Numbered from the stretch's first letter, positions 1 to 8,587 are shown. The stretch: DNA of 64,000 nt from Fimbriimonadaceae bacterium (GCA_019187105.1 JABAQM010000001.1:496001-560000); one strand, 5' to 3'. Made by a program: numbers and translations. The notes: generated by a model not told the origin, from the sequence alone.

Positions 1-57
1 GATTCCATCATACAACGACCGTCGGCCGAAGCCAACTGGATCGGCTGCCACACGCAA

Positions 58-140
58 GCCCCAATGGGGCGATATCCGATAGCCCAGGGCAACGCCCTGG
101 GTCCGGAACCTGAGATCCAAGCCCTGTAGGGGCGACATCC
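58..140. repeat. REP-like palindromic repeat cluster
   Basis: Two related 20-base units start at 58 and 121. Each has the form GCCC-N4-GGGGCGA-Y-ATCC with a short palindromic head. Between them lies a perfect inverted repeat with 8-bp arms CCCAGGGC (83-90) and GCCCTGGG (94-101). The arrangement resembles extragenic palindromic repeats. Only one cluster is visible, so copy number in the genome is unknown. Confidence 0.5.
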
Positions 141-218
141 AGGGAGATTGGGACGTCGAACGCCGCAACCCTCTTCGGAATGCCTGACGACCGGGGGCGT
201 TCCGTACTTGTATGTTCA

Positions 219-354
219 CCCCCGGGGAGGGGGAGAACGGCGTGAGAACATTGAGGGGGCCAGCGTAGGGCGGAATGTCTGAGCTTTTCCCGACCCCCAC
301 CCCCGCACGCGCTCGCGGCGAGGACTCCCCCTGGGAGGGGGAGAACGGGGTGAG
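219..354. repeat. Pair of G-rich palindromic repeats
   Basis: Two copies of a C-run/G-run hairpin followed by GAGAACGG-N-GTGAG lie at about 219-246 and 325-354. The second has perfect 7-bp arms CTCCCCC (325-331) and GGGGGAG (337-343). They look like an interspersed extragenic repeat and have no coding potential. Confidence 0.45.
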
Positions 355-556
355 TCGTGGGTCGTCATTCCCAGCGTGCTCAGTGATCGAAGTGCGGGTC
401 GGGTTGGTAGCCGGGTCTCGGGGGTTCGGGGTTCGCTGTACGGGGAGATGGAACCGCCACGACCCGCCTGGCTGCGCTGCTGCAGAGAGACCATGCAGAC
501 AGAAGTCTACCGATGAGGTCTTATCGTTAAGTTTAAGCTACAAACCTGCCGATACA

Positions 557-808
557 AACCTGAAGAATGGGAGAATCAAGCTTATTTCTGCGAGACCTAA
601 GCTGGGAATTGGAAAAAACAAGCTGGAGAATCAGAGACTTCAGTCTGTTTCTCACCTTCTTAAGCTTATTTCTCACCCAAACAAGCTTGAGACTGTGAGC
701 TTTCAGTCTGATTCTCTCAGACATAAGCTTGATTCCGTGGGAAATAGACTTAAGCCTGGGAAAAACAAGCTTAAGTCGGAGAGAAACAGGCTTGTTTTTC
801 GCCGCCTG
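557..808. repeat. 12-unit degenerate tandem array with 21-bp period
   Basis: Units begin at 557, 578, 599, 620, 641, 662, 683, 704, 725, 746, 767 and 788, with no phase slippage. Each begins with a hexamer close to AAGCTT: the exact palindrome in five units, and AAGCTG, AACCTG, CAGTCT, AGACTT or AGGCTT in the others. The remaining 15 bases are purine/pyrimidine-biased and appear in two orientations, roughly GAnTCn-GGGAGAAAC or its reverse complement. The tract is clearly more AT-rich than its surroundings. All frames crossing it show a 7-residue periodicity, as expected from a 21-bp repeat. Its function is unknown to me. Confidence 0.8.
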
Positions 809-877
809 CGGGAGGAGAGTGGGGGCTGGTTGTCGTCGATCCGATCGCTTATTGGGAAATTCGCGGGAGGGAGATAG

Positions 878-937
878 GCAGGCGGCACGCCTGCGCTACA
901 ACAGAAAGCGACCGGGATAAGCAGGCGGGACGCCTGC
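878..937. repeat. Two-copy GCAGGCG palindrome
   Basis: Two copies of a perfect 7-bp inverted repeat, GCAGGCG-N3-CGCCTGC followed by GCT, occupy 878-894 and 921-937. They are 43 bases apart and in the same orientation. They resemble a REP-type element and lie just downstream of the 21-bp array. Confidence 0.55.
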
Positions 938-998
938 GCTCCATTCGTGCTGCCGACCGCGCGTTCGCAATCCTCGGCGCTTCCGCACCTTCCCGCAC

Positions 999-1706
999 TT
1001 ACCGGGGGCCGCTGACCTGCTCCATGCGGTAAGCGATATAGCCCGGCTGGCCTTGGAAGTTGACGGGATGGGTTCCGGCGGCGTGGAGCACGATCCCCGT
1101 GGCGCGGCTGATGTACCACGTGTTCGGGGGGCCCGATTCGATCGACATCACCGGGTTATCATTCGCCTTCAGCCGCGATTCGATGCGATAGGCGGAAACG
1201 CCGTCGAACGCCTCGATGCCGAGCAGGCGGTACCGATACTCGCCGGCGAGCGGGCCGCTCGTCATGCGCTCCTTCCACTCGTGGCCGATTGGCACGGGCA
1301 TGGGGGGAAACTCCATATCCACGCCGGTGGAATCGTCATCGGGCACGTCGATGCCCCCCATCTGGAGCGAGATCGTCCGGCCGGTGGGCCCGCGCCGTTC
1401 CTCGAACGACAGGCCGCTGAGCTCCTGGAAGCTGGACCGCGCGCTTTCAAAGACCTCGCCGTGGCCCGAGACGTCCGCGGTGAGGAATCCGACGCGAAAG
1501 GTCAGCGACGTGGCGGTTTTGGCGATGAGCTCCTGCCGAAAGAACGAGGTGAGCTTCAACCGGCCGTAGCCGGCAAAGCTCATCTCAAGGTTCATCTGGT
1601 GGCAATAGACATCGCCAACCTTGCTCTTGACCCGCAGGTGGTGGAGCTCCTGGAGTGGAGGCGCCACCGGCGTGGCAAGGAACAGCTTTAGGGCGAGGGC
1701 GACCAT
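999..1706 (-). CDS. Secreted protein of unknown function, paralogue of its upstream neighbour
   Basis: A 235-residue protein with a short hydrophobic N-terminus (about residues 1-16), probably a signal peptide or anchor. I recognise no catalytic domain. It is clearly related to the gene at 1769-2464. Both have a segment of the form GPxNxWxIS-x2-TG-x2-LHA near residue 195, a G-Y element about 20 residues later, and an identical SGPR C-terminus. The start has an AGGA-like element about eight bases upstream. The 62-base gap to the upstream paralogue suggests co-transcription. The role is unknown; the family looks like exported beta-rich proteins. Confidence 0.75.
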   Translation of the reverse strand: MVALALKLFLATPVAPPLQELHHLRVKSKVGDVYCHQMNLEMSFAGYGRLKLTSFFRQELIAKTATSLTFRVGFLTADVSGHGEVFESARSSFQELSGLSFEERRGPTGRTISLQMGGIDVPDDDSTGVDMEFPPMPVPIGHEWKERMTSGPLAGEYRYRLLGIEAFDGVSAYRIESRLKANDNPVMSIESGPPNTWYISRATGIVLHAAGTHPVNFQGQPGYIAYRMEQVSGPR

Positions 1707-1768
1707 GCAGCCATCCTAGCCGATATCAGGGTGAGTTTGGGGCAGTCGCCCCAAACCCACTGTGCGAG

Positions 1769-2464
1769 TTAGCGTGGACCGCTAAGCTGTTCAATCTTCC
1801 ATTCGCAGTAGCCCATTCTGCCGTTGATGTTGATCGGCAGGTTCATGGAAGCGTGGAGGATCATGCCGGTTCGCTGGCTGATCTGCCAAATGTTGGCGGG
1901 GCCGGGCAAGAACCTCATCGGGCTCGTGTTGCTGCTGGCGAATCGGGCGTGAATCCGGTAAACGGGCGTGTCTTCGAACATGTCGACGCCGTTCAGGGTG
2001 TAGGTATAGGAGCCCCGATACCGGCCTCGACCGACCGATTCGAACCACTTGGCGCCAAGGGGAACCGCGTTGGTCGGAAACTCGATTTCCGTCTTGACCG
2101 GAACCTGATCGAGCAGGCTGGCCCGTGCCGGTCTCAGCACCGAGCCGTTTCGTCGCCGGACTTCGGTATAGGTAAAGCCGCCCGGGACGTCGACATTGAA
2201 TCCGGCCGACGACGCCATTTCCGATCGACCGCTCACGCGCCAATCCAGAACGCTGACGCGATAGGTCAGCGAGGTGGGCGTCTCCTCGACGATGCGGTGC
2301 TGGATCCACGACTCGATTTTCATTTCCTGGCGGCCGTCGAAGCCGACCTCGAAGGTCATGAATTGGACGTAGCGATCGCCGACGCCGCCGTCGAAGTCCA
2401 GCTTGTGCCACGGCTGGCTCGGCGTTCCGATCAGGGTCAGAATTGCAGCTGTTATCAGGCTCAT
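1769..2464 (-). CDS. Secreted protein of unknown function (tandem paralogue)
   Basis: A 231-residue protein with a likely signal peptide over about the first 16 residues. A strong AGGAGG ribosome binding site eight bases before ATG supports this start. It shares the SGPR C-terminus and the GPANIW-QIS-x2-TG motif with the paralogue just downstream, so the pair arose by tandem duplication. The N-terminal halves have diverged more. I recognise no known domain. It is divergent from the GH20 gene, with a short shared upstream region. Confidence 0.75.
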   Translation of the reverse strand: MSLITAAILTLIGTPSQPWHKLDFDGGVGDRYVQFMTFEVGFDGRQEMKIESWIQHRIVEETPTSLTYRVSVLDWRVSGRSEMASSAGFNVDVPGGFTYTEVRRRNGSVLRPARASLLDQVPVKTEIEFPTNAVPLGAKWFESVGRGRYRGSYTYTLNGVDMFEDTPVYRIHARFASSNTSPMRFLPGPANIWQISQRTGMILHASMNLPININGRMGYCEWKIEQLSGPR

Positions 2465-2522
2465 TTTTCTAACCTCCTATTGATAGGAACGTTAAAAGCC
2501 GGATTTGTGGCAAGCTTGCGGC

Positions 2523-4691
2523 ATGGTTGCCCTGCTCGCCGCCGCCTTCTTTAGCCAGCCTGTTCCGCCGATCGTGCCGATGCCGCAGAAGATCGCGATC
2601 GGTTCGGAAACGGTGCTGCTCAGCGCTCAATCGAAGATCGTTCGCGACCCTTCGCTCGACAAGCTGGCGGTGCGGATGCGGCAGGACCTGAAGCGGTTCC
2701 CAAAACGGAGCGGTGGTGCGGAAATCGTGCTGCTTGTCGGCGACGAAGACAGCGAACTGCCTCTGGAGGGCTATCGGCTGCAGGCGAGTCGGGGGCGGAT
2801 TGTGCTCCTTGCCCGGCGGCCGGCAGGGATTCACTACGCGTGGCAATCCTTGATGCAGGCGGCGGATGAGGCCGGTCGCGTGCCGCAGATGTCGCTGTGG
2901 GACTGGCCGCGGTTCGGCTGGCGAGGGATGCACCTGGATGTCTCGCGGCATTTCTTTGGGGTCGCCGAGATCAAGAAGTATCTGGACTATCTGGCCCGTT
3001 ACAAGTTCAACGTCTTCCATTGGCACCTGATCGACGACGGTGGATGGCGCCTTGAGATCAAGAAGTATCCGAAGCTGACGGACGTGGGCGCCTGGCGCAA
3101 GCCGCAGCCCAGCTGGGACTTCGGCACGCTGGAGTTTCCCGGCACGGGTCCAAAGGGACTTTATGGTGGCTTTTACACCCAGGAGCAGGTGCGGGAGATC
3201 GTTCAATACGCGGCCGACCGCTTCATCACGGTCGTGCCAGAGATCGAGATGCCGGGGCATTGTCTGCCGGCTCTCGTCGCGTATCCCGAGCTCGGCGCCA
3301 ATCGCATGTCGCTGGGTCCGAAGGCGGTGCGCGATACGGCCTATTGCGCGGGCAAGGATCGGGTCTATGCGTTCTTGGAGGACGTTTTGCGGGAGACGAT
3401 GTCGCTCTTCCCTTCCCGATACATCCACATCGGTGGGGACGAGGTCGACAAATCCAACTGGGCCGATTGTTACGATTGCCAGGCGAAGCTGAAGAAGGAG
3501 GGTCTGAAGAACCTCGACGAGCTGCAAAGCTACTTCATCAAGCATTTCGACAACTTCCTTTCCCAGCATGGCCGCGTGCTGGTCGGGTGGGACGAGATTC
3601 TCGAGGGGGGACTCGCGCCGAAGAGCGTGGTGATGTCGTGGCGTGGCGAGGAAGGCGGTATCGCAGCGGCGAAGTCGGGCCACCGCGTGGTGATGAGTCC
3701 GACGTCGCACTGCTACTTCGACTACCCGTACTCGACGACTTCGACTCCCAAGGTTTACGGCTACGACCCGGTGCCTGCCGCGCTTTCGGCGAAGGAAGGG
3801 GAATTGGTGATGGGAGCACAGGCGAACGTGTGGACGGAGTGGATGCCGACCTTCCGCCGCGTGCAGGAAATGGTTTTCCCTCGCATGCTCGCGATGTCGG
3901 AGACGCTGTGGACCGAGCCAGAGAAAAAGGACTGGAAGGACTTTGCCGACCGGCTGAATCCACATTTCGCCTGGATGGACCGCCAGGGAATCGCCTACCA
4001 CTTCCCTTCACCCCGCGCGAACGGCACGGTGGTGTTCTTCGACACTCGTGCGAATGTGGAACTGGAGCGTTCGGGAGTGCCAGGCGTTCTAACTCGCTAC
4101 ACGACGAACGGGACCGAACCCACGCTGAAGTCGCCGGCCTACAAAGGTCCGCTCGACGTGCGCAGCAACACCACGATTCGGGCGGCGTTTTTCAGCGCAA
4201 GACAGCGAATCAGCGACGTCGTCACCGTTCAATGTCGGAAGGCGGCTCCACGCAAGACCGCGGAAGGGGTCCCGGGCCTTGAGCTTACGCCTTTGGTCGG
4301 ACAATTCCGGTCATTGCCCGAGTTTTCAGCCACGGCCAATAACCGTCGCATCGTTCAAAGCCTCGACCTGTCGTCTTTTGTGGCGGAGGAGTCGTTCGCC
4401 CTCTGCTGGGAGGGCTGGTTCCATGCCAAGAAGAGAGGCGAGTACCGGTTCACGCTCGGTTCCGATGACGGCAGCCGGCTCTGGCTGGATGGGCTGATGG
4501 TGATCGACGCGGACCGGCTGCAGGCCTATTCGGAGACTTCCGCCGGCGCCCATCTTGTGCCCGGTTGGTATCCGATCAGGATCGCCTACTTCGAAGGTGG
4601 TGGCGCAGAACGGCTTGAGCTCTTCATTCAGGAGCCGGGAGCGGCACGACGCAAGTTTGATCCGTCTGAATGTCGAGTTATGCGACCATGA
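2523..4691 (+). CDS. Secreted beta-N-acetylhexosaminidase, family GH20, with C-terminal PA14 domain
   Basis: A GH20 enzyme that removes terminal beta-linked GlcNAc or GalNAc, probably outside the cytoplasm since a signal-like N-terminus is present. The order is an N-terminal hexosaminidase domain 2, the GH20 TIM barrel, a chitobiase-like C-terminal segment (YTTNGTEPT), then a PA14 domain (about residues 625-715, with the LGSDDGSRLWLDG signature). The catalytic Asp-Glu pair is in HIGGDEVD (about D306/E307), as expected for substrate-assisted catalysis. I chose ATG at 2523 because it gives a clean signal peptide; a TTG at 2505 adds six residues. The stop overlaps the downstream symporter start by ATGA, suggesting coupled expression. 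Confidence 0.9.
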   Translation: MVALLAAAFFSQPVPPIVPMPQKIAIGSETVLLSAQSKIVRDPSLDKLAVRMRQDLKRFPKRSGGAEIVLLVGDEDSELPLEGYRLQASRGRIVLLARRPAGIHYAWQSLMQAADEAGRVPQMSLWDWPRFGWRGMHLDVSRHFFGVAEIKKYLDYLARYKFNVFHWHLIDDGGWRLEIKKYPKLTDVGAWRKPQPSWDFGTLEFPGTGPKGLYGGFYTQEQVREIVQYAADRFITVVPEIEMPGHCLPALVAYPELGANRMSLGPKAVRDTAYCAGKDRVYAFLEDVLRETMSLFPSRYIHIGGDEVDKSNWADCYDCQAKLKKEGLKNLDELQSYFIKHFDNFLSQHGRVLVGWDEILEGGLAPKSVVMSWRGEEGGIAAAKSGHRVVMSPTSHCYFDYPYSTTSTPKVYGYDPVPAALSAKEGELVMGAQANVWTEWMPTFRRVQEMVFPRMLAMSETLWTEPEKKDWKDFADRLNPHFAWMDRQGIAYHFPSPRANGTVVFFDTRANVELERSGVPGVLTRYTTNGTEPTLKSPAYKGPLDVRSNTTIRAAFFSARQRISDVVTVQCRKAAPRKTAEGVPGLELTPLVGQFRSLPEFSATANNRRIVQSLDLSSFVAEESFALCWEGWFHAKKRGEYRFTLGSDDGSRLWLDGLMVIDADRLQAYSETSAGAHLVPGWYPIRIAYFEGGGAERLELFIQEPGAARRKFDPSECRVMRP

Positions 4692-5995
4692 CGTTCGATT
4701 CCGGCAAGGGCCGACCTCTCCACGTCAAGATTCTCGTCGGTCTGATACTCGGCGCTGTCGCCGGGGCCGTAGCCCAGAATACGCTTGGCCCCGACAATCC
4801 GGGCCTCAAGACGTTCATTGAGCAGGTTGCAAGGCCCGTCGGCCAGATCTTCCTCAACATGATCTTCATGGTCGTGGTGCCGCTCCTGTTTTCCGCCCTT
4901 GTTTTGGGGATCGCGGAGATCGGGGATGTCAAGAAGATCGGTCGCGTCGGCCTCCGGTCGCTTTTCCTGACGCTCGTGCTCTCGGGCTTGGCGGTGGCGC
5001 TTGGTCTTATCTTGGTTAATGCTTTCAAGCCAGGCGAGGGAATCGATCCCCAACGGCGAGCGGAGCTGCTTACCACCTTTGGTCAACAAGAAGACGCTGC
5101 CAAGAAGGTCGAGCAGAGTCAGCAAGCTAAGGGATTTGGCGAGACCATCGCCGAGTTTCTGCCCAAGAACCCGATCGACGCGGCTAGCCGTGACGACGGT
5201 CTGCTCGCCTTCATGGTCTTTTCGCTCATCTTCGGGATCGCGCTTGCCAACATCGCTCCTGAAAAGGCGCTACCCGTGATCTCCTTCCTGGAGGGCATCT
5301 TTGCGATCTCGCAGAAGATCATCGAGTTCGCGATGAAGCTGGCGCCTTACGGCGTGTTCGCGCTCATTTTCTCGACCGCGGCAGTGCTTGGAGTTGACGC
5401 CTTCGTTGCCCTCGGCAAGTATGCAGGTCTCGTCCTCTTTGCCCTTGCCTTCCACCTGTTCGTGGTCTATTCCCTCGCGCTGAAATTCATCGCAAAGCGA
5501 AATCCGGTCGAGTTTTTCCGGCAGATCCGAACGGTCATGCTGACCGCTTTTGCCACGGCGAGCAGCAACGCCACGCTCCCCACGGCTCTGCGGTCGGCCC
5601 AGGAGGACGTCGGCCTTCCTCGCAACATCTCTTCGTTTGTCCTCACCGTCGGCGCCACCGCCAACCAGAACGGCACGGCCCTCTTCGAAGGCATCACCAT
5701 CCTTTTTCTGGCGCAGTTCTTTGGTGTGCCGCTCGACCTGGGCCAGCAAATGATGGTGATGGGACTCGCCATCCTTGCCGGCGTCGGCACGGCGGGCGTG
5801 CCGGGAGGCGCGTGGCCGATGATCGCGGTTATCCTGGCAAAGATCGGGGTTCCGCCAACCGCCATCGCCCTGTGCTTGGGCATCGACCGAATCCTCGACA
5901 TGAGTCGTACGGTTCTCAACGTCACCGGGGATATCACCATCGCGGCTTGCGTGGCCGAGCAGGAGCAGGAACTGCCAGACCCCGCGGAGGTCTAG
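4688..5995 (+). CDS. Dicarboxylate/amino acid:cation symporter (DAACS family)
   Basis: An integral membrane secondary transporter of the glutamate/C4-dicarboxylate family, about 435 residues. Family signatures are visible: the serine-rich re-entrant loop in ATASSNATLPT, the GATANQNGTALFEG motif of TM7, and DRILDMSRTVLNVTGD of TM8. Substrates would be acidic amino acids or dicarboxylates with Na+ or H+. The exact substrate cannot be read. ATG at 4688 overlaps the GH20 stop by four bases; an in-frame ATG at 4670 would add six residues. It ends tail-to-tail with the proteasome-like gene, sharing CTAG. Confidence 0.92.
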   Translation: MTFDSGKGRPLHVKILVGLILGAVAGAVAQNTLGPDNPGLKTFIEQVARPVGQIFLNMIFMVVVPLLFSALVLGIAEIGDVKKIGRVGLRSLFLTLVLSGLAVALGLILVNAFKPGEGIDPQRRAELLTTFGQQEDAAKKVEQSQQAKGFGETIAEFLPKNPIDAASRDDGLLAFMVFSLIFGIALANIAPEKALPVISFLEGIFAISQKIIEFAMKLAPYGVFALIFSTAAVLGVDAFVALGKYAGLVLFALAFHLFVVYSLALKFIAKRNPVEFFRQIRTVMLTAFATASSNATLPTALRSAQEDVGLPRNISSFVLTVGATANQNGTALFEGITILFLAQFFGVPLDLGQQMMVMGLAILAGVGTAGVPGGAWPMIAVILAKIGVPPTAIALCLGIDRILDMSRTVLNVTGDITIAACVAEQEQELPDPAEV

Positions 5996-6675
5996 CCCTC
6001 GAGGAGTCTAAACCGTGTTTCACCGCTCGGCTTTCGGTCGAGCAGAGCGATCTCGGTCGTCAGGTCGACGGTCAGCTCGTCGAAACCTTTGCCCGAGTCG
6101 CCCGCCATGACCGCTGCCCACATCGGCTTTAGTTGCGTGATTGCGGTGGAGATCTTCGGGCTCTTTTCCAGGAGCTTGCGGAGAGCGTCGCGCAGCATCT
6201 CGCCCTGGTCGCCCGTTCCGGCAAGATACGCAAAGCCCTTTCTCACACTGAAGTCGCCGTCGAAATCCAGGATGTAGAGACCGTCCTCGTCGACGGTGTC
6301 GCCGACGAAGGCGAAGATGGATCTCACCACGAACGGAGCCGTATTCGGGTCGCCGAAGGCCTTCTTTAGGGGCTGGCTCAGGGCAGCCACCACCCGCTGG
6401 ATGGTGACGTCAGCCTCGCTGCGTTGATAGCCTTCCTGGTGGGCAAAGTCGATCGCGGCGACCCTGAGCGATTCGACATCGCTTTGCTGCCCGATGGCGC
6501 TGTACATCAGGCGGTCGTAGATCTCGTAGATCTTCCTCGCCTGGCGGCGAACTGTGAACATGAGAATGCCTTCGTCAAGGCTCAGTGCCATTACCGGACT
6601 TCCTGATTCCAACCTTGCCGAGACGAATTGCGCCCGCTGGGCAACGCCCTCTTGCCAATCGTAAGGTGTCAGCAT
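5992..6675 (-). CDS. 20S proteasome alpha-subunit-like protein (orphan)
   Basis: A 227-residue Ntn-hydrolase-fold protein that resembles actinobacterial PrcA along its first half. It has an N-terminal TPYDW-QEGVAQRA segment like the alpha H0 helix, then SPVMALSLDEGILMFT. The stretch KIYEIYDRLMYSAIGQ corresponds to the PrcA segment reading SELYDRVGFAAAGK, and it is followed by ESLRVAAIDFAHQEGY. Alpha subunits form the gating ring and carry no catalytic threonine, consistent with what is seen. No beta subunit, Mpa/ARC ATPase, Pup or PafA is nearby. Function alone is uncertain: a partner encoded elsewhere, or an independent Ntn-fold ring. The assignment rests on motif recognition, not a search. 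Confidence 0.75.
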   Translation of the reverse strand: MLTPYDWQEGVAQRAQFVSARLESGSPVMALSLDEGILMFTVRRQARKIYEIYDRLMYSAIGQQSDVESLRVAAIDFAHQEGYQRSEADVTIQRVVAALSQPLKKAFGDPNTAPFVVRSIFAFVGDTVDEDGLYILDFDGDFSVRKGFAYLAGTGDQGEMLRDALRKLLEKSPKISTAITQLKPMWAAVMAGDSGKGFDELTVDLTTEIALLDRKPSGETRFRLLEG

Positions 6676-6687
6676 GCGATGATGGTC

Positions 6688-7857
6688 CTACGCGTCCTGA
6701 AGCGCGGCGATCCCCGGCAGGACCTTACCTTCCAGAAACTCCAAGCTTGCCCCACCGCCGGTGGAGACGTGACTCACGCGATCGGCAAAGCCGAACTGCT
6801 CGACCGCAGCAGCGCTGTCGCCACCACCGACAATGGTGGTCCCTTGGCATTCAGCCATCGCTGCGGCAATACCACGGGTCCCGGCTTCGAAGGGCTTCAT
6901 CTCGAAGACCCCCATGGGTCCGTTCCAGACGACGGTCCCAGCTCCGCGAATGATGTCTGAGAAAACGGCGATGGATGCGGGGCCTATGTCCGCACCGAGC
7001 TGGTCGGCAGGAATCGCGCTGGTATCCACGACCGTGGTGGCGGCATCTTCTTTGAGCTCAGCACAGACAACGGTGTCGGTGGGAAGCGCGATCTTGTTGC
7101 CAGATGCCTCAAGCGTTTTGCGCGCGAACTCCAAGTTGGATTCATCGAGCAGCGACTTACCGATCTCTTTGCCTTGAGCCCGGAGAAAGGTGAACATCAT
7201 GCCTCCGCCGATGATCAGTCGGTCTACCTTCGGCAACAGACTCTCGATTACAGCGATCTTGTCTTTGACTTTCGCCCCACCCAGGATTGCGACGAAAGGC
7301 CGCTTCGGATCGGAGATCGCCTTGCCAAGGAAGTTGAGCTCCTTCTCGATAAGAAAGCCTGCGTAACCGGGAAGGATGTGCGCTACGCCTTCGGTTGAAG
7401 CATGCGCCCGGTGGGCGGTACCGAAGGCGTCGTTCACGTAAACCTCGGCCAACGACGCCAGCTCTTTTGCAAAAGCCGGATCATTGGCTTCCTCCTCGGG
7501 ATGAAATCGGACGTTTTCAAGGAGCACGACTTGACCTGGGGCGAGGGATGCGCAAGCGGCAGCGGTTTGGAGACCTATGCAGTCAGGCAGTAGGCGAACA
7601 TCCTGGCCCAGGAGATCGGTCAAGCGGCAGGCCACCGGCGCGAGTGAGAATTCCGGACTGACTCCCTTGGGCCGGCCAAGGTGGCTGCAGACGATGACCT
7701 TGGCTCCCTGGGCGATGAGGTGGCGGATGGTTGGGAGCGCCTCCGTGATGCGGCGGTCATCGGTGATGCGATCTCCGTCCAGAGGCACGTTGAAGTCGCA
7801 CCGCACCAGCACACGCTTCCCGTGGGCTTCGAGGTCGCGCACCGTCTTCTTCGTCAT
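6688..7857 (-). CDS. pgk: Phosphoglycerate kinase
   Basis: A glycolytic enzyme that moves the acyl phosphate of 1,3-bisphosphoglycerate to ADP, in the cytoplasm. At 389 residues it has normal length. Visible signatures include [13 protein letters not shown] near the N-terminus, [37 protein letters not shown], and the [10 protein letters not shown] nucleotide segment near the C-terminus. It lies 12 bases downstream of the proteasome-like gene start, so both could be co-transcribed. It is divergent from the aldolase gene. The other triose enzyme, tpiA, is 10 kb away. Confidence 0.97.
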   Translation of the reverse strand: MTKKTVRDLEAHGKRVLVRCDFNVPLDGDRITDDRRITEALPTIRHLIAQGAKVIVCSHLGRPKGVSPEFSLAPVACRLTDLLGQDVRLLPDCIGLQTAAACASLAPGQVVLLENVRFHPEEEANDPAFAKELASLAEVYVNDAFGTAHRAHASTEGVAHILPGYAGFLIEKELNFLGKAISDPKRPFVAILGGAKVKDKIAVIESLLPKVDRLIIGGGMMFTFLRAQGKEIGKSLLDESNLEFARKTLEASGNKIALPTDTVVCAELKEDAATTVVDTSAIPADQLGADIGPASIAVFSDIIRGAGTVVWNGPMGVFEMKPFEAGTRGIAAAMAECQGTTIVGGGDSAAAVEQFGFADRVSHVSTGGGASLEFLEGKVLPGIAALQDA

Positions 7858-7896
7858 GCGATTAGCGTATCCCAGAGGTACCCTCTCGCGTCGGCG

Positions 7897-8562
7897 ATGC
7901 GCGAGGCAGAACTGCGGCAGCAGATGGTCGAAATTGGCAGGCGGCTGTGTGATGGCGGCCTCGTCGGGGCGACCGAAGGCAACATCAGCTGTCGCCTGGA
8001 AAACGGCACCATCCTCTGTACGCCGACTGGCTTGAGCAAAGGCAGAATGCGGCCAGAAGATCTAGCTATCATCAGCCTGTCCGGTGAGGTTCTTTCAAGA
8101 TCAAGGCCGAGCACGGAGATCCGCCTTCACCTCAAGTGCATGCAGGTTCGGCCTGATTGCCACGCGGTGATCCATGCGCACCCCACGCTTGCCACTGGCC
8201 TGTCCGTGGCCGGGAAGTCGATACCAACTGGGCTCCTACCCGAAGCCGACATTGTGCTGGGCCCGGTGATCAACATCCCGTTCGCCCGCCCCGGCACCGA
8301 CGCAGTCCCCGAGGCTATCCAGCCATTCCTGCCGAATCATAAGACGTTCCTGCTGAGCCACCATGGCGCGTTCACGCTGGGAGTGTCCTTGGAAGATGCG
8401 TTTCACCGGATGGAAACCCTCGAGCGGGTGGCCGCGATTTATCTTGCGGCACTCCAGTTTGGCGGACCCACCGCCTTGCCGCCTACAGAACGTGAGTGGC
8501 TGGCGAGTTATGCTCATGGAGACCTGAACGGGAATGGGGATCCCACACGCGACGTTGAATAG
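7897..8562 (+). CDS. Class II aldolase/adducin family protein (fuculose-phosphate aldolase-like)
   Basis: A zinc-dependent aldolase-fold protein of 221 residues, similar in size to L-fuculose-1-phosphate aldolase. Motifs: [21 protein letters not shown], the metal-binding HAHP (in [10 protein letters not shown]) and SHHGAFTLG, with a further conserved stretch in [11 protein letters not shown]. The substrate could be fuculose-1-phosphate, another sugar phosphate, or methylthioribulose-1-phosphate; sequence alone does not decide. I chose ATG at 7897 because upstream codons lie inside the divergent pgk gene. It is followed closely by the VKOR fusion. Confidence 0.88.
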   Translation: MREAELRQQMVEIGRRLCDGGLVGATEGNISCRLENGTILCTPTGLSKGRMRPEDLAIISLSGEVLSRSRPSTEIRLHLKCMQVRPDCHAVIHAHPTLATGLSVAGKSIPTGLLPEADIVLGPVINIPFARPGTDAVPEAIQPFLPNHKTFLLSHHGAFTLGVSLEDAFHRMETLERVAAIYLAALQFGGPTALPPTEREWLASYAHGDLNGNGDPTRDVE

Positions 8563-8587
8563 GTTGCCGACCGTATAATTTCCCCAA

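Larger units (their letters stand above)
1..998. other. Non-coding, repeat-rich region
   Basis: I see no convincing gene here. Open frames exist on both strands, but they run through G-rich palindromes and a 21-bp tandem array. The array period is a multiple of three, so it keeps frames open by itself. No frame has a ribosome binding site together with a recognisable domain. The region holds several classes of short inverted repeats (listed separately) and ends just beyond the stop of the first secreted-protein gene on the minus strand. Confidence 0.6.

Noticed and set aside
557-808. CRISPR array
   Set aside because: The period is 21 bases with no alternation of fixed repeats and unique spacers, and no cas gene is present.
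275-877. 200-residue forward open frame with heptad repeats (KLxxxxN-like)
   Set aside because: The heptads follow directly from the 21-bp DNA repeat, since the other strand shows the same 7-residue pattern. The first half crosses G-rich palindromes. There is no ribosome binding site or known domain.
703-1119. 138-residue reverse open frame over the array and GCAGGCG repeats
   Set aside because: It is open only because it runs through repeats and overlaps the end of the real gene at 999-1706. No start signal is seen.
1655-2554. 299-residue forward frame opposite the secreted paralogues
   Set aside because: It is antisense to the gene with the AGGAGG site and motifs shared with its paralogue. 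The frame shows no family features.
2469-4001. 510-residue reverse frame opposite the GH20 gene
   Set aside because: Rich in Arg, His and Pro as expected from antisense of a GC-rich gene. The GH20 motifs lie on the other strand.
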